Below are positions 1-7,166 of a stretch of 8,452 nucleotides of DNA, piece after piece. The DNA lies in contig JAKSDN010000799.1 in the NCBI GenBank assembly GCA_022360075.1, forward strand, positions 1 to 8,452, read 5' to 3'. A program made the position numbers and the translations under genes. The notes under the pieces were generated by a model. It did not search any database. It saw only the letters and a list, made by a program, of their open reading frames with translations, and was not told where the DNA came from. Positions within the stretch are counted from its first letter, which is position 1, and every line of letters begins with the position of its first letter. Origin of the DNA: Kiloniellales bacterium. GTDB lineage: Bacteria; Pseudomonadota; Alphaproteobacteria; Kiloniellales; JAKSDN01.

Positions 1-1011
1 GAGGGCGAGGTGCTCGTCGAGGTCGGTGCCTGCGGCATGAACAACACCGACGTCAACACGCGCACCGCCTGGTACAGCAAATCGGTCACCGAAGGCACGA
101 CGGCCGAGGGTGGGGCCGAAGGCTTCACCCAGTCCGATGACGATGACGCCGCTTGGGGCGGCGCAGGGATCGGCTTTCCCCGCATCCAGGGCGCCGACGT
201 TTGCGGCCGTGTCGTCGCGTTGGGTGACCGGGCACCCGAAGAGCTTCTAGGCAAACGGGTCCTGATCGACACTTGGCTGCGGGACTGGGACGATCCCTTG
301 AACCTCGACAAGTGCGGCTATTTCGGCTCGGAACGTGACGGCGGCTATGCCGAGTACACCACCGCACCGGCCAGGAACGTCCATCCGATCGAAAGCGCGC
401 TCGGCGATGCCGAGCTGGCGACTTTCGCGACCTCTTCGATCACGGCCGAGAACATGCTGGAGCGCGCCCAAGTCGAACACGGCGACGTAGTGCTGATTCC
501 AGGTGCTTCGGGCGGCGTGGGCTCCGCGCTGGTTCAGCTTGTACGGCGCCGCGGTGCCATGGCGGTGGCGCTTTGCAGCGGGGCCAAGGCCGAGGCCGTG
601 ATGGCTGTCGGCGCCGAGGCGGTTCTGCCGCGGGATCCCGACGACCTAGGAGCGGCGCTCAAGGCGGCGATCGGGCGGGACAGCGTCGACGTGGTCGCCG
701 ATGTCGTCGGCGGTGCGCTCTGGCCCCAACTGATCGAGGTTCTGCGAAGGGGCGGGCGCTACACCTGCGCCGGCGCGATCGCGGGCCCGATCGTGTCGTT
801 CGATCTGCGCACCTTCTATCTCAAGGATTTGACCTTCACCGGCGCCACGATCGTGCCGCCTGGCCTGTTCGCCAATCTCGTGCGCTACATCGAAGCCGGC
901 GAAATCAAGCCGCTGCTGGCCCGGACTTTTCCCTTGGAGCGGTTGCGCGACGCCCAGGCGGCGTTCCTCGAGAAACGCCACGTCGGCAACATCGTCGTCC
1001 TGATGCGCTAG
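1..1011 (+). CDS. Medium-chain dehydrogenase/reductase, zinc-less quinone-oxidoreductase type (5' partial)
   Basis: The reading frame is open from the first base (Glu-Gly-Glu-Val-Leu-Val-Glu), so the start lies outside the window; 336 residues are visible. The N-terminal GroES-like fold is recognisable from ACGMNNTD (visible residues 10-17) and IQGADVCG (62-69). A Rossmann nucleotide-binding domain follows, with PGASGGVG near residues 167-174, so the enzyme should reduce or oxidise a carbonyl or alkene with NAD(P)H. The Gly-His-Glu zinc motif of alcohol dehydrogenases is replaced by Gly-Ala-Asp, and the four-cysteine structural zinc lobe is absent (only one Cys, in KCGYFGSERDGG). This points to the zinc-independent NADPH:quinone reductase branch. 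The end of the second Rossmann strand has no acidic residue, which weakly favours NADPH. An insertion with four consecutive Asp (46-49) separates the first two N-terminal motifs. It is the first visible gene of an operon with two enolase-superfamily genes. Substrate unknown. Confidence 0.88.
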   Translation, partial: EGEVLVEVGACGMNNTDVNTRTAWYSKSVTEGTTAEGGAEGFTQSDDDDAAWGGAGIGFPRIQGADVCGRVVALGDRAPEELLGKRVLIDTWLRDWDDPLNLDKCGYFGSERDGGYAEYTTAPARNVHPIESALGDAELATFATSSITAENMLERAQVEHGDVVLIPGASGGVGSALVQLVRRRGAMAVALCSGAKAEAVMAVGAEAVLPRDPDDLGAALKAAIGRDSVDVVADVVGGALWPQLIEVLRRGGRYTCAGAIAGPIVSFDLRTFYLKDLTFTGATIVPPGLFANLVRYIEAGEIKPLLARTFPLERLRDAQAAFLEKRHVGNIVVLMR

Positions 1012-1015
1012 GAGG
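1010..1015 (+). promoter_or_regulatory. Ribosome binding site selecting a TTG start
   Basis: AGGAGG is a strong Shine-Dalgarno sequence that overlaps the TAG stop of the dehydrogenase (1009-1011). It lies 5 nt before TTG at 1021. The nearby in-frame GTG at 1015 lies partly inside this site and cannot be served by it, so TTG is the better start. The overlap suggests translational coupling to the upstream gene. Confidence 0.75.
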
Positions 1016-1020
1016 TGGTT

Positions 1021-2124
1021 TTGCGGATCAGTCGGATCACGGTCTATCAGGTCGACCTGCCTCTGGCCGACGGCTGCTATAGCTGGGCCAAGGCCAAGAC
1101 GATGACGACGGGCGACAGCACCGTCGTGCGTCTGGACACGGACGAGGGTCTGACCGGCTGGGGCGAGACCTGCCCGCTCGGCGCCAACTACCTTGCCTCC
1201 TATCCGCAAGGGATAAGGGCCGGCGTCGGCGTCTTGGCGCCGCACCTGCTGGGCCTCGATCCGAGCTGCATCGGCCAGATCAACGCGACGATGGACCGCG
1301 AGCTGCGCGGCCATCCCTACGTGAAGTCGGCGATCGACGTGGCCTGCTGGGACATTCTGGGCCAGCGCGCGGGTCTGCCCCTGCATGCCTTGCTCGGCGG
1401 CCGGCAGAACGATCGGATGCCGATGTACCGCTCGGTCGGGCAGGACTCGCCGGAGGCCATGGTGGAGGCCGCTAACGCCTTTCGCGCCCAAGGCTACAAG
1501 CAGCTACAGCTCAAAGTCGGCGGCGAGCCCGCGGTCGATGCCGAGCGGATCCGCGCCGTGGTCGAGAGCGGGCCGCCGGGCGAGCTGGTCCTGGCCGACG
1601 GCAACACGGGCTGGCGGCGCGACGAGGCGCTCAGCGTGGCCGTGGCGACGCGCGACCTCGACTACATTTTCGAGCAGCCCTGCGAGCGCTATAGCGACTG
1701 CCTCTCGGTGCGGCGGCGCACCGGCCACACCTTCAAGCTCGACGAGACGCTGGAGACGATCGACGACGCGACCCGTTCGTTGCAGGACGACGCGATGGAC
1801 GTGGCCTGCATCAAGATCTCCAAGCACGGTGGTCTCACCAAGGCGCGCCTGATGCGCGATCTCTGTGCCGCGAAAGGCATCCCGATGACCGTCGAGGACA
1901 TCTGGGGCGCCGATATCGTGACCGCGGCGCTCGCCCATCTCGCGGCCAGCACGCCGGCCGACTGCCTGCTCAACACCACCGACTTGCAGAGTTACAACAC
2001 GATGCGCATCGCCGACGGCGCGCCGGAGGTGGTCGACGGTCAGCTCACCGTGAGCGACCGTCCCGGCCTCGGCGTCACCCCGCGCGACGACGTTCTCGGC
2101 GAGCCGCTTGCCACTTATCACTAA
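1021..2124 (+). CDS. Enolase-superfamily enzyme, muconate-lactonizing subgroup (epimerase/dehydratase-like), paralogue 1
   Basis: Started at TTG 1021 the protein has 367 residues, exactly the length of its neighbour, and its N-terminus aligns without gaps (LRISRITVYQVDLPLADG against MKITRIKAFQVTLPLSEG). The N-terminal capping domain spans about residues 1-125 and the TIM barrel about 130-350. Visible catalytic features are Lys165 on the second barrel strand (LQLKVGG), metal ligands Asp193 (ADGN), Glu218 (FEQP) and Asp241 (LDE), and Lys265 on the sixth strand (IKISKHGG). A Lys/Lys acid-base pair places it with the muconate lactonizing enzyme subgroup and not with mandelate racemase, which uses a His-Asp dyad. 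The first Lys of the usual KxK is Gln163. Family members abstract a proton alpha to a carboxylate using a divalent metal, giving racemisation, epimerisation or dehydration. The C-terminal NTTDLQSYNT stretch recalls, from memory, cis-3-hydroxy-L-proline dehydratases. The exact reaction is uncertain. Confidence 0.88.
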   Translation: MRISRITVYQVDLPLADGCYSWAKAKTMTTGDSTVVRLDTDEGLTGWGETCPLGANYLASYPQGIRAGVGVLAPHLLGLDPSCIGQINATMDRELRGHPYVKSAIDVACWDILGQRAGLPLHALLGGRQNDRMPMYRSVGQDSPEAMVEAANAFRAQGYKQLQLKVGGEPAVDAERIRAVVESGPPGELVLADGNTGWRRDEALSVAVATRDLDYIFEQPCERYSDCLSVRRRTGHTFKLDETLETIDDATRSLQDDAMDVACIKISKHGGLTKARLMRDLCAAKGIPMTVEDIWGADIVTAALAHLAASTPADCLLNTTDLQSYNTMRIADGAPEVVDGQLTVSDRPGLGVTPRDDVLGEPLATYH

Positions 2125-2127
2125 GGG
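2123..2127 (+). promoter_or_regulatory. Ribosome binding site of the second enolase-superfamily gene
   Basis: AAGGG overlaps the TAA stop of the preceding gene (2122-2124) and lies 6 nt before the GTG start at 2134. As at 1010-1015, the ribosome binding site and the upstream stop codon share bases, consistent with coupled translation along the operon. Confidence 0.55.
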
Positions 2128-2133
2128 CGGCCG

Positions 2134-3237
2134 GTGAAGATCACGCGCATCAAGGCCTTCCAGGTCACGCTGCCGCTGTCCGAGGGCTACTGGCTGCACG
2201 GCGGGCGCCTTTTCTTCGACGAGCTGGATTCGACCATCGTTTCGATCGAGACCGACGCGGGCCTGACCGGCTGGGGCGAGAGCTGTCCCTGGGGCGCGAC
2301 CTATCTGCCGGCCTTCGGCAAGGGCCTGCGCGCCGGGGTCGAGGAGCTGGCACCGCAGTTGCTCGGCCAGGATCCGCGGCGGATCGGTGTGATCGAAAGG
2401 CTGATGGACAAGGCCCTGCCGGGGCATCCCTACGTCAAGTCCGCGCTCGACATCGCCTGCTGGGACATCCTCGGACAGGCGAGCGGCCTTGCCGTCTGCG
2501 AGCTGCTCGGCGGCCGGAGCGAGGAGCCCGTGACCCTGCACAGCTCGATCCCCACCGGCACGCCGGAGGCCATGCTGGCCTCGATCGCGAAGGCGCGCGC
2601 CAAGGGCTACCGCATTCACTCGTGCAAGCTCGGCGCGGACGTGCAGGGCGATGTCGAACGTATCCGCGGCATCGTCGCCGGACTCGAGCCGGACGAGAGC
2701 CTGACCTTCGATGCCAACCGCGGCTGGCTGCCGGACCAGGCGATCGGGGTCATGAACGCGACGGGAGACGTCCAGGCCTACTTCGAGCAGCCCTGCGAGA
2801 CCTTCGAGGAATGCCTGACGGTGCGCCGCCTCACGCGCCAGCCGATCGTTCTCGACGAGTGCCTGCAAAGCTACGCCGACGTTGTGCGGGCCCAGGCGGA
2901 GGGGGCCTGCGAGGCCATCGGCCTCAAGCTCGGCCGGGTCGGCGGCCTGTCCAAGGCCCGGCGGATCCGCGACTTCTGCGTGGCCATGGGCATCCGGCTC
3001 AACATCGAGGACACCGGCGGCAGCATCATCGCCGATACCGCGGCCGTGCATCTGGCGCACTCGACCCCGGCGAGCCATCGTCGCGGCACCTGGTTGTGCC
3101 ACGACATGATCACCGTCGATACCGCCGACGGCGGCGCGCGCAACGAGGGCGGTGTCACGCGCGCTCCAGAGGCGCCGGGTCTCGGTGTCCAACCCTTCAA
3201 CGGGGTGTTGGGAGAGCCGGTGGCGGTTTACGGGTGA
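2134..3237 (+). CDS. Enolase-superfamily enzyme, muconate-lactonizing subgroup (betaine epimerase-like), paralogue 2
   Basis: This 367-residue protein starts at GTG. The N-terminal capping domain (about 1-125) precedes a TIM barrel (about 130-350). The acid/base lysines are Lys165 (HSCKLGAD) and Lys265 (GLKLGRVGG); the metal ligands are Asp193 (FDAN), Glu218 (FEQP) and Asp241 (LDE). These are the same residue numbers as in the adjacent paralogue. The first position of the KxK motif is Ser163. The eighth-strand region reads NIEDTGGSII where paralogue 1 has TVEDIWGADI. Tyr57 (GATYLP) and Trp320 (GTWLCHD) match, from memory, the aromatic pair that cages the quaternary ammonium in 4-hydroxyproline betaine 2-epimerase (HpbD), so a betaine or N-methylated proline derivative is a reasonable candidate substrate. 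This is inference; other cyclic amino acid or hydroxy-acid racemases remain possible. The gene begins 9 nt after paralogue 1 and is probably the last of the operon. Confidence 0.88.
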   Translation: MKITRIKAFQVTLPLSEGYWLHGGRLFFDELDSTIVSIETDAGLTGWGESCPWGATYLPAFGKGLRAGVEELAPQLLGQDPRRIGVIERLMDKALPGHPYVKSALDIACWDILGQASGLAVCELLGGRSEEPVTLHSSIPTGTPEAMLASIAKARAKGYRIHSCKLGADVQGDVERIRGIVAGLEPDESLTFDANRGWLPDQAIGVMNATGDVQAYFEQPCETFEECLTVRRLTRQPIVLDECLQSYADVVRAQAEGACEAIGLKLGRVGGLSKARRIRDFCVAMGIRLNIEDTGGSIIADTAAVHLAHSTPASHRRGTWLCHDMITVDTADGGARNEGGVTRAPEAPGLGVQPFNGVLGEPVAVYG

Positions 3238-3297
3238 GATTCCGTCGGAAATAGAGCATTGTCTTTCAGTGCATTTGCTCTCGACATTTCCCTCAAT

Positions 3298-3384
3298 GTG
3301 TCACCCTCGGGCTTGACCCGAGGGTCCATTGAAGTCCCGGACTCGGACTTCCAAGGATTGCCGGCTCAAGCCCGGCAATGACAC
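3298..3384. repeat. Palindromic intergenic repeat with three hairpins
   Basis: An 87-bp imperfect inverted repeat begins with GTGTCA (3298-3303) and ends with TGACAC (3379-3384). It can fold three ways at once. Hairpin 1 has an 8-bp stem at 3304-3311/3317-3324 around loop CTTGA. The central hairpin has a 7-bp stem at 3331-3337/3345-3351. Hairpin 3 has an 8-bp stem at 3357-3364/3372-3379. The outer halves are also complementary to each other (both carry CGGGCTTGA in one orientation), so a single long cruciform is an alternative. Such GGGCTTGACCC-type palindromes recur between genes in alphaproteobacteria, to my knowledge, in the manner of REP elements. It lies just past the operon end and could protect or terminate the transcript, but there is no T-run for an intrinsic terminator. 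Confidence 0.75.
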
Positions 3385-3638
3385 GCTTTGTTGTGGGTGG
3401 CAGTTAGATCACTGAGAAATGCGCGATATTCGCAGGTCTAAGCTCTGAAACACGCCCCCACCTATCTCGATAACATCTGATACCGGGAAGTCCTTGCCGA
3501 GGGCGCTTGGGCTGCTCCATAAACGGCGGTTTGGCACTGGCGCCGCGTTAACTCACGCCGGATCATGCTCGGCGTGGCGCGTCGTCGCTGACCGTGAGAC
3601 CCTTGGCCATTGGCACCTCACGCGAAGGATCACAGGAC
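3385..3638 (+). other. Leader region of the sensor kinase, no gene seen
   Basis: This 254-nt stretch has no convincing coding sequence. It contains a perfect 7-bp hairpin at 3554-3560/3570-3576 (CACGCCG and CGGCGTG, 9-nt loop), extendable by one G-T pair. It also contains a weaker 6-bp hairpin at 3593-3598/3617-3622, between which and the start codon lies the probable ribosome binding site AAGGA (3625-3629). No confident sigma-70 promoter could be picked. The kinase promoter is presumably here, because the upstream operon ends before the palindromic repeat. Confidence 0.4.
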
Positions 3639-6600
3639 ATGATCCTGAACCCCTCCCGGGCCCAGCGGCCCGCCGTCGCCGTCGAACAGATTTGGGGTCT
3701 GCTCGACGGCTTGCCGGATTGTGTCGCGCTCATCGACCGGTCCGAGATCTGCCACTACGTCAATGAGGCTTTCGCCCGGCTGATCGGCCGGACGGCCGAG
3801 GCGCTGCTCGGCAAGGCGCTGGCGCCGACGATCGGCGAAGCGCAGGCCGCGGTGCTTCGTCCCCTGATCGCGCGAGCGCTCGCGGGCGAGGCGGTCGCAT
3901 GGCAGGGCGACCTTCGGTTTGCCGACGGCAAGGATCGAGCGGTCGAGCTCAGGCTCCGGCCGGGCACGCTAAATGGGGACGGGGGCGAGGCGGCGTTCCT
4001 GCTGCTGCGGGAGACGGAGGAAAGGGGTGCGGCGGCGGAGCTGGAGGAGGCGCGACGTCAGAACAGGCTTTTTCACGATGCCATCGATGCGATTCCGAAC
4101 GGCTTCGCCGTCTACGGCGCCGACCAGAAGGTCGCGGTCTGCAATCAGGCCTTCGCGGCCCTCTACGGCGAGACTCGCGAGGCCATGGTCGGCACCGCCT
4201 TCGACGAGAACCACCGCCGTGCGCGTCTCTTGCTCAAATCGTTGGACGAGGAGACCTTCCAAGATCCTCTGCTCGGCTGGGAGCGCTCGCTCGACAAGGT
4301 GCTGGCGGCCGACCGCGAGCCGGTCGAGGTTCAGCTACACGACGGGCGGTGGTTTCTGATCGCCGCGCATCCCCTGGCCGATGGCGGCAAGGCCTTCATC
4401 CGCACCGACATCACGCGCCTGAAGCAGGCCGAGGCCACGCTCCGCGAGAGCGAAGAGCACTTCCGGCGCATTGTCGAAGGCCATCCGCTGCCGGTCTGGA
4501 TGGTCGATGTCGAGACCGCGGAGATCCTCTACGCCAGTCCGGCGGTCGCCAAGATGCTCGGCTGCGACTGGGCGGAAGTCACGAACTACCGCGCGACCGA
4601 CTTCTACGCCGACCCCAAGGATCGGGCCGATTTCGTCGCACGCCTGCGCGAGACCGGCGAGCTGGTCGGCTACGAGACCCGCCTGCAGCACAGCGACGGC
4701 ACGGTTTTCTGGGTTGCCGCGGCCTGTCGGGTCTTCGATCTGGACGGCCGCGAGGTCGTGCTGACGAGCATGGCGGATTTGACGGAACGCAAGCGGACCG
4801 AGGCGGAATTGCGCCGCGCCCGGGAAACGCTCGAAGACGCCATAGAGGCGTTGTCGGAAGGCTTCGCGCTCTGGGACAGCGACGAACGGCTCGTGACCTG
4901 CAACCAGCGCTACCTCGAATACAACCGCCCGACCGTCGACATCCTGGTTCCCGGCGTCGCGTGGGAGCATTACATGCGCACGGCAGCCGAGCGCGGTCAG
5001 TATCCGCAGGCCCAGGGACGCTTCGAGGAATGGTTCAAGGAGCGCCTGGTGATCCGGGCGCAGCACAGCGCGCGCATCGAGTTCCCTCAATCCGACGGCC
5101 GCTGGTTCCAGGGCTCGCTGCAAAAGACCCGTCAGGGCGGCACTGTGGTCATCCGTGCCGACATTACCGAGCGAAAGGCGATGGAAGAGGCGCTGCGCGA
5201 AAGCGAGGCCATGGTTCGGCGCATCCTCGATGCCTGTCCGATCCCGATCGCCATGGTGCGGGCCGACAGCGGCGAGCTGCTCTACGAGAGCCCGGCGTCC
5301 CAGGCGCTGTTCGGGCGCGAGGATCACGGACAGGGCGACTACGGCAGCGTACTTCCGCAGTACATCGATCCGGCCGATCGGCTACGCTATATCGAACGAC
5401 TGCGCGAGATCGGCGGCGTCGACGACTACGAGATCCAATTCAAGCGGCCAGACGGCAGCGCCTTCTGGGCCTCCATCTCCGGGCGCTTGATCGATTACAA
5501 GGGCGAGGAGGTCGTGGTCTCGATGACCAAGGATCTCACCGAACGGCGCGCCTTCGAGGCCGAGATGGCACGCCAGAAGGAAGCCCTGCATCAGAGCGAG
5601 AAGCTGAACGCCATGGGCGCGCTTTTGGCCGGCGTGGCGCACGAGCTGAGCAACCCCCTGGCTGTCGTCGTCGGTCAGGCCTTGCTGCTGGCCGAGACCG
5701 CCAAGGAGCCGGCGATCAAGGCGCGGGCCGAGCGCATCGGCGGTGCGGCGGAGCGCTGCGCGCGCATCGTCAAGACCTTCCTCGCCATGGCTCGGCAGAG
5801 TGCGCCGCAGTACGCCATGGTCGACCTCAACCGGGTCGTCGAGGGCGCGCTCGAGATCACCGACTACGTGCTCGGCAGCGCCGACATCGAGGTGCTGCGC
5901 AGGCTCGCGCCCGATCTGCCGGCGATCTGGGCCGACGCCGACCAGCTCAGCCAGGTCATCATGAACCTGGTGGTCAACGCCCAGCAGGTGCTCGCCGACC
6001 AGCCGCTGCCGCGGCGCATCGAGCTCGTGACCGAGCGCGACCCCGCCGGCGGCCTGCGCCTCACCGTGCGCGACAACGGCCCCGGCATCCCCGAGGCCAT
6101 GAGCGAGCGGATCTTCGAGCCCTTCTTCACCACCAAGGAGGCGGGCGTCGGCACCGGCATCGGGCTTTCGGTCTGCCAGCGCATCGTCGAGACCCACGGC
6201 GGCACCATCTCCGAGCAGGGCCGCAGCGGCGAGGGCGCGGTCTTCGTCGTCGCCTTCCCCGCCACGGCGCCGGAGCCGGCGGCGCTGCCGACGGGCGAGA
6301 GCGGCGGTGACCCGGGGCGTGCCTACCGCGTGCTGGTGGTCGACGACGAGGACGACGTGCGCGAGACGCTCTGCGAGCTGCTCGAGACACTGGGCCACGA
6401 TGTGACGACCGCGCGCTCGGGCAACGAGGCGCTGGCGCTCATCGACGATGGTCGATTCGACCTGGTGCTCAGCGACCTGCGCATGCCCGACCTCGACGGC
6501 CCCAGCTTCTTCGAGGCCCTGCGCGAACACGGCCACGACCTGGCCCGCCGCACCGCCTTCGTCACCGGCGACGCCCTCAGCCCCTCCGCCCGGCGCTTCT

Positions 6601-6683
6601 TGGAGCGCTCGGGGCGGCCGTGCTTGGAGAAGCCCTTCACGCCGGAACAGGTAAGGGCACTGATCGCGACGCTGGTGGGGTAG
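3639..6683 (+). CDS. Soluble hybrid sensor histidine kinase with five PAS domains and a C-terminal receiver
   Basis: The ATG at 3639 is preceded by AAGGA (3625-3629, 9-nt spacing) and gives 1014 residues; an in-frame GTG at 3594 would add 15. Domains in order: PAS1 about 16-128, PAS2 141-267, PAS3 270-388, PAS4 392-515, PAS5 519-640, HisKA 652-720, HATPase about 763-875, receiver 896-1014. The phospho-acceptor is His668 in the H-box (GVAHELSNPL). ATP-binding motifs are the N-box around Asn780 (NLVVNAQQV), the D-box (RDNGPGIP, Asp812), FEPFFTTK (826-833) and GTGIGLS (838-844). The receiver has the acidic pair in VVDDEDD (902-903), phospho-acceptor Asp946 (LSDLRMP), Thr976 and Lys998. No signal peptide or membrane segment is visible, so the signal is cytoplasmic; its ligand is unknown. 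PAS2-PAS3 and PAS4-PAS5 look duplicated. The gene appears monocistronic, with no partner regulator nearby. Confidence 0.93.
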   Translation: MILNPSRAQRPAVAVEQIWGLLDGLPDCVALIDRSEICHYVNEAFARLIGRTAEALLGKALAPTIGEAQAAVLRPLIARALAGEAVAWQGDLRFADGKDRAVELRLRPGTLNGDGGEAAFLLLRETEERGAAAELEEARRQNRLFHDAIDAIPNGFAVYGADQKVAVCNQAFAALYGETREAMVGTAFDENHRRARLLLKSLDEETFQDPLLGWERSLDKVLAADREPVEVQLHDGRWFLIAAHPLADGGKAFIRTDITRLKQAEATLRESEEHFRRIVEGHPLPVWMVDVETAEILYASPAVAKMLGCDWAEVTNYRATDFYADPKDRADFVARLRETGELVGYETRLQHSDGTVFWVAAACRVFDLDGREVVLTSMADLTERKRTEAELRRARETLEDAIEALSEGFALWDSDERLVTCNQRYLEYNRPTVDILVPGVAWEHYMRTAAERGQYPQAQGRFEEWFKERLVIRAQHSARIEFPQSDGRWFQGSLQKTRQGGTVVIRADITERKAMEEALRESEAMVRRILDACPIPIAMVRADSGELLYESPASQALFGREDHGQGDYGSVLPQYIDPADRLRYIERLREIGGVDDYEIQFKRPDGSAFWASISGRLIDYKGEEVVVSMTKDLTERRAFEAEMARQKEALHQSEKLNAMGALLAGVAHELSNPLAVVVGQALLLAETAKEPAIKARAERIGGAAERCARIVKTFLAMARQSAPQYAMVDLNRVVEGALEITDYVLGSADIEVLRRLAPDLPAIWADADQLSQVIMNLVVNAQQVLADQPLPRRIELVTERDPAGGLRLTVRDNGPGIPEAMSERIFEPFFTTKEAGVGTGIGLSVCQRIVETHGGTISEQGRSGEGAVFVVAFPATAPEPAALPTGESGGDPGRAYRVLVVDDEDDVRETLCELLETLGHDVTTARSGNEALALIDDGRFDLVLSDLRMPDLDGPSFFEALREHGHDLARRTAFVTGDALSPSARRFLERSGRPCLEKPFTPEQVRALIATLVG

Positions 6684-7166
6684 GGGCTGGGCTGAAGCGT
6701 GCAGCGCGGGCGTTTCCGGGCTGGTCTCGGACCGATCTCGAGCGGGTACCGGGCGTTGCGGTAGCGATGCTGGTTGATTCCGAGGCCCGCAATTGTACGC
6801 GCTCCTCGTAGGAGCGGACGCCGAGGGACATACGAACAGCGCTGGAAGAGGGCTCGGCGTCTTCATCGATCCGACCGTCGACGGGCTCCGGCGTCACGCT
6901 GAAGTCGTCGACCCAACCGATCATCGAGGGCCGAGTTGTCACCGACCTCACTTTGCCAACCGCCGAACCGTCGGCCAGCAGAGGGTGCCGCTATTCGCCA
7001 GTGCCTAAGATGCGGGAGGCACGTCGCCACACTCGCCGAGACCAGCGAACTAGCCCTCAGCGATCGCCGGCCCGATGAGCCCATTCGGGCAAGCAATGCG
7101 CAAGAAATGGCTTCCGATCTGAGGGGTAATGCGGGCCTGCCGAAACGGCAGCGAGCCCGGTAACAA
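6684..7166. other. Long intergenic stretch without a convincing gene
   Basis: Short open frames exist on both strands (for example + 6793-7008, + 6936-7163, - 6637-6951, - 6863-7096). None has a recognisable domain or a good ribosome binding site, and they overlap each other. A small perfect hairpin with a 7-bp stem lies at 6800-6806/6810-6816 (CGCTCCT and AGGAGCG around CGT). No T-rich intrinsic terminator follows the kinase stop. The strongly GC-biased third positions of the minus frame near 6760-6950 could reflect a decayed gene, but I recognise nothing in it. Confidence 0.4.

Noticed and set aside
1504..3192. Minus-strand open frame of 562 codons opposite both enolase-superfamily genes.
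   Set aside because: It is a consequence of high GC on the strand opposite real genes. It spans the junction of two recognisable enzymes and has no family motifs of its own.
3253..3281. AGAGCA/TGCTCT stem after the enolase operon as a terminator.
   Set aside because: A 6-bp stem with a 17-nt loop and no T-run does not support an intrinsic terminator.
3494..3524. Possible promoter TTGCCG ... CATAAA ahead of the kinase.
   Set aside because: The spacer is 19 bp and both hexamers are weak, so it is not reported as a promoter.
3594..3638. Alternative GTG start of the kinase.
   Set aside because: It would add 15 residues with no family support. The ATG at 3639 has AAGGA at a workable distance.
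3899..6310. Plus-strand frame of 803 codons inside the kinase gene.
   Set aside because: It is an Arg/Gly/Ala-rich shifted frame of the kinase. The correct frame carries complete PAS, HisKA, HATPase and receiver motifs.
5382..6866. Minus-strand frame of 494 codons opposite the kinase 3' half.
   Set aside because: No domain is recognisable, and it lies opposite the conserved kinase core, so it is an antisense artefact of GC bias.
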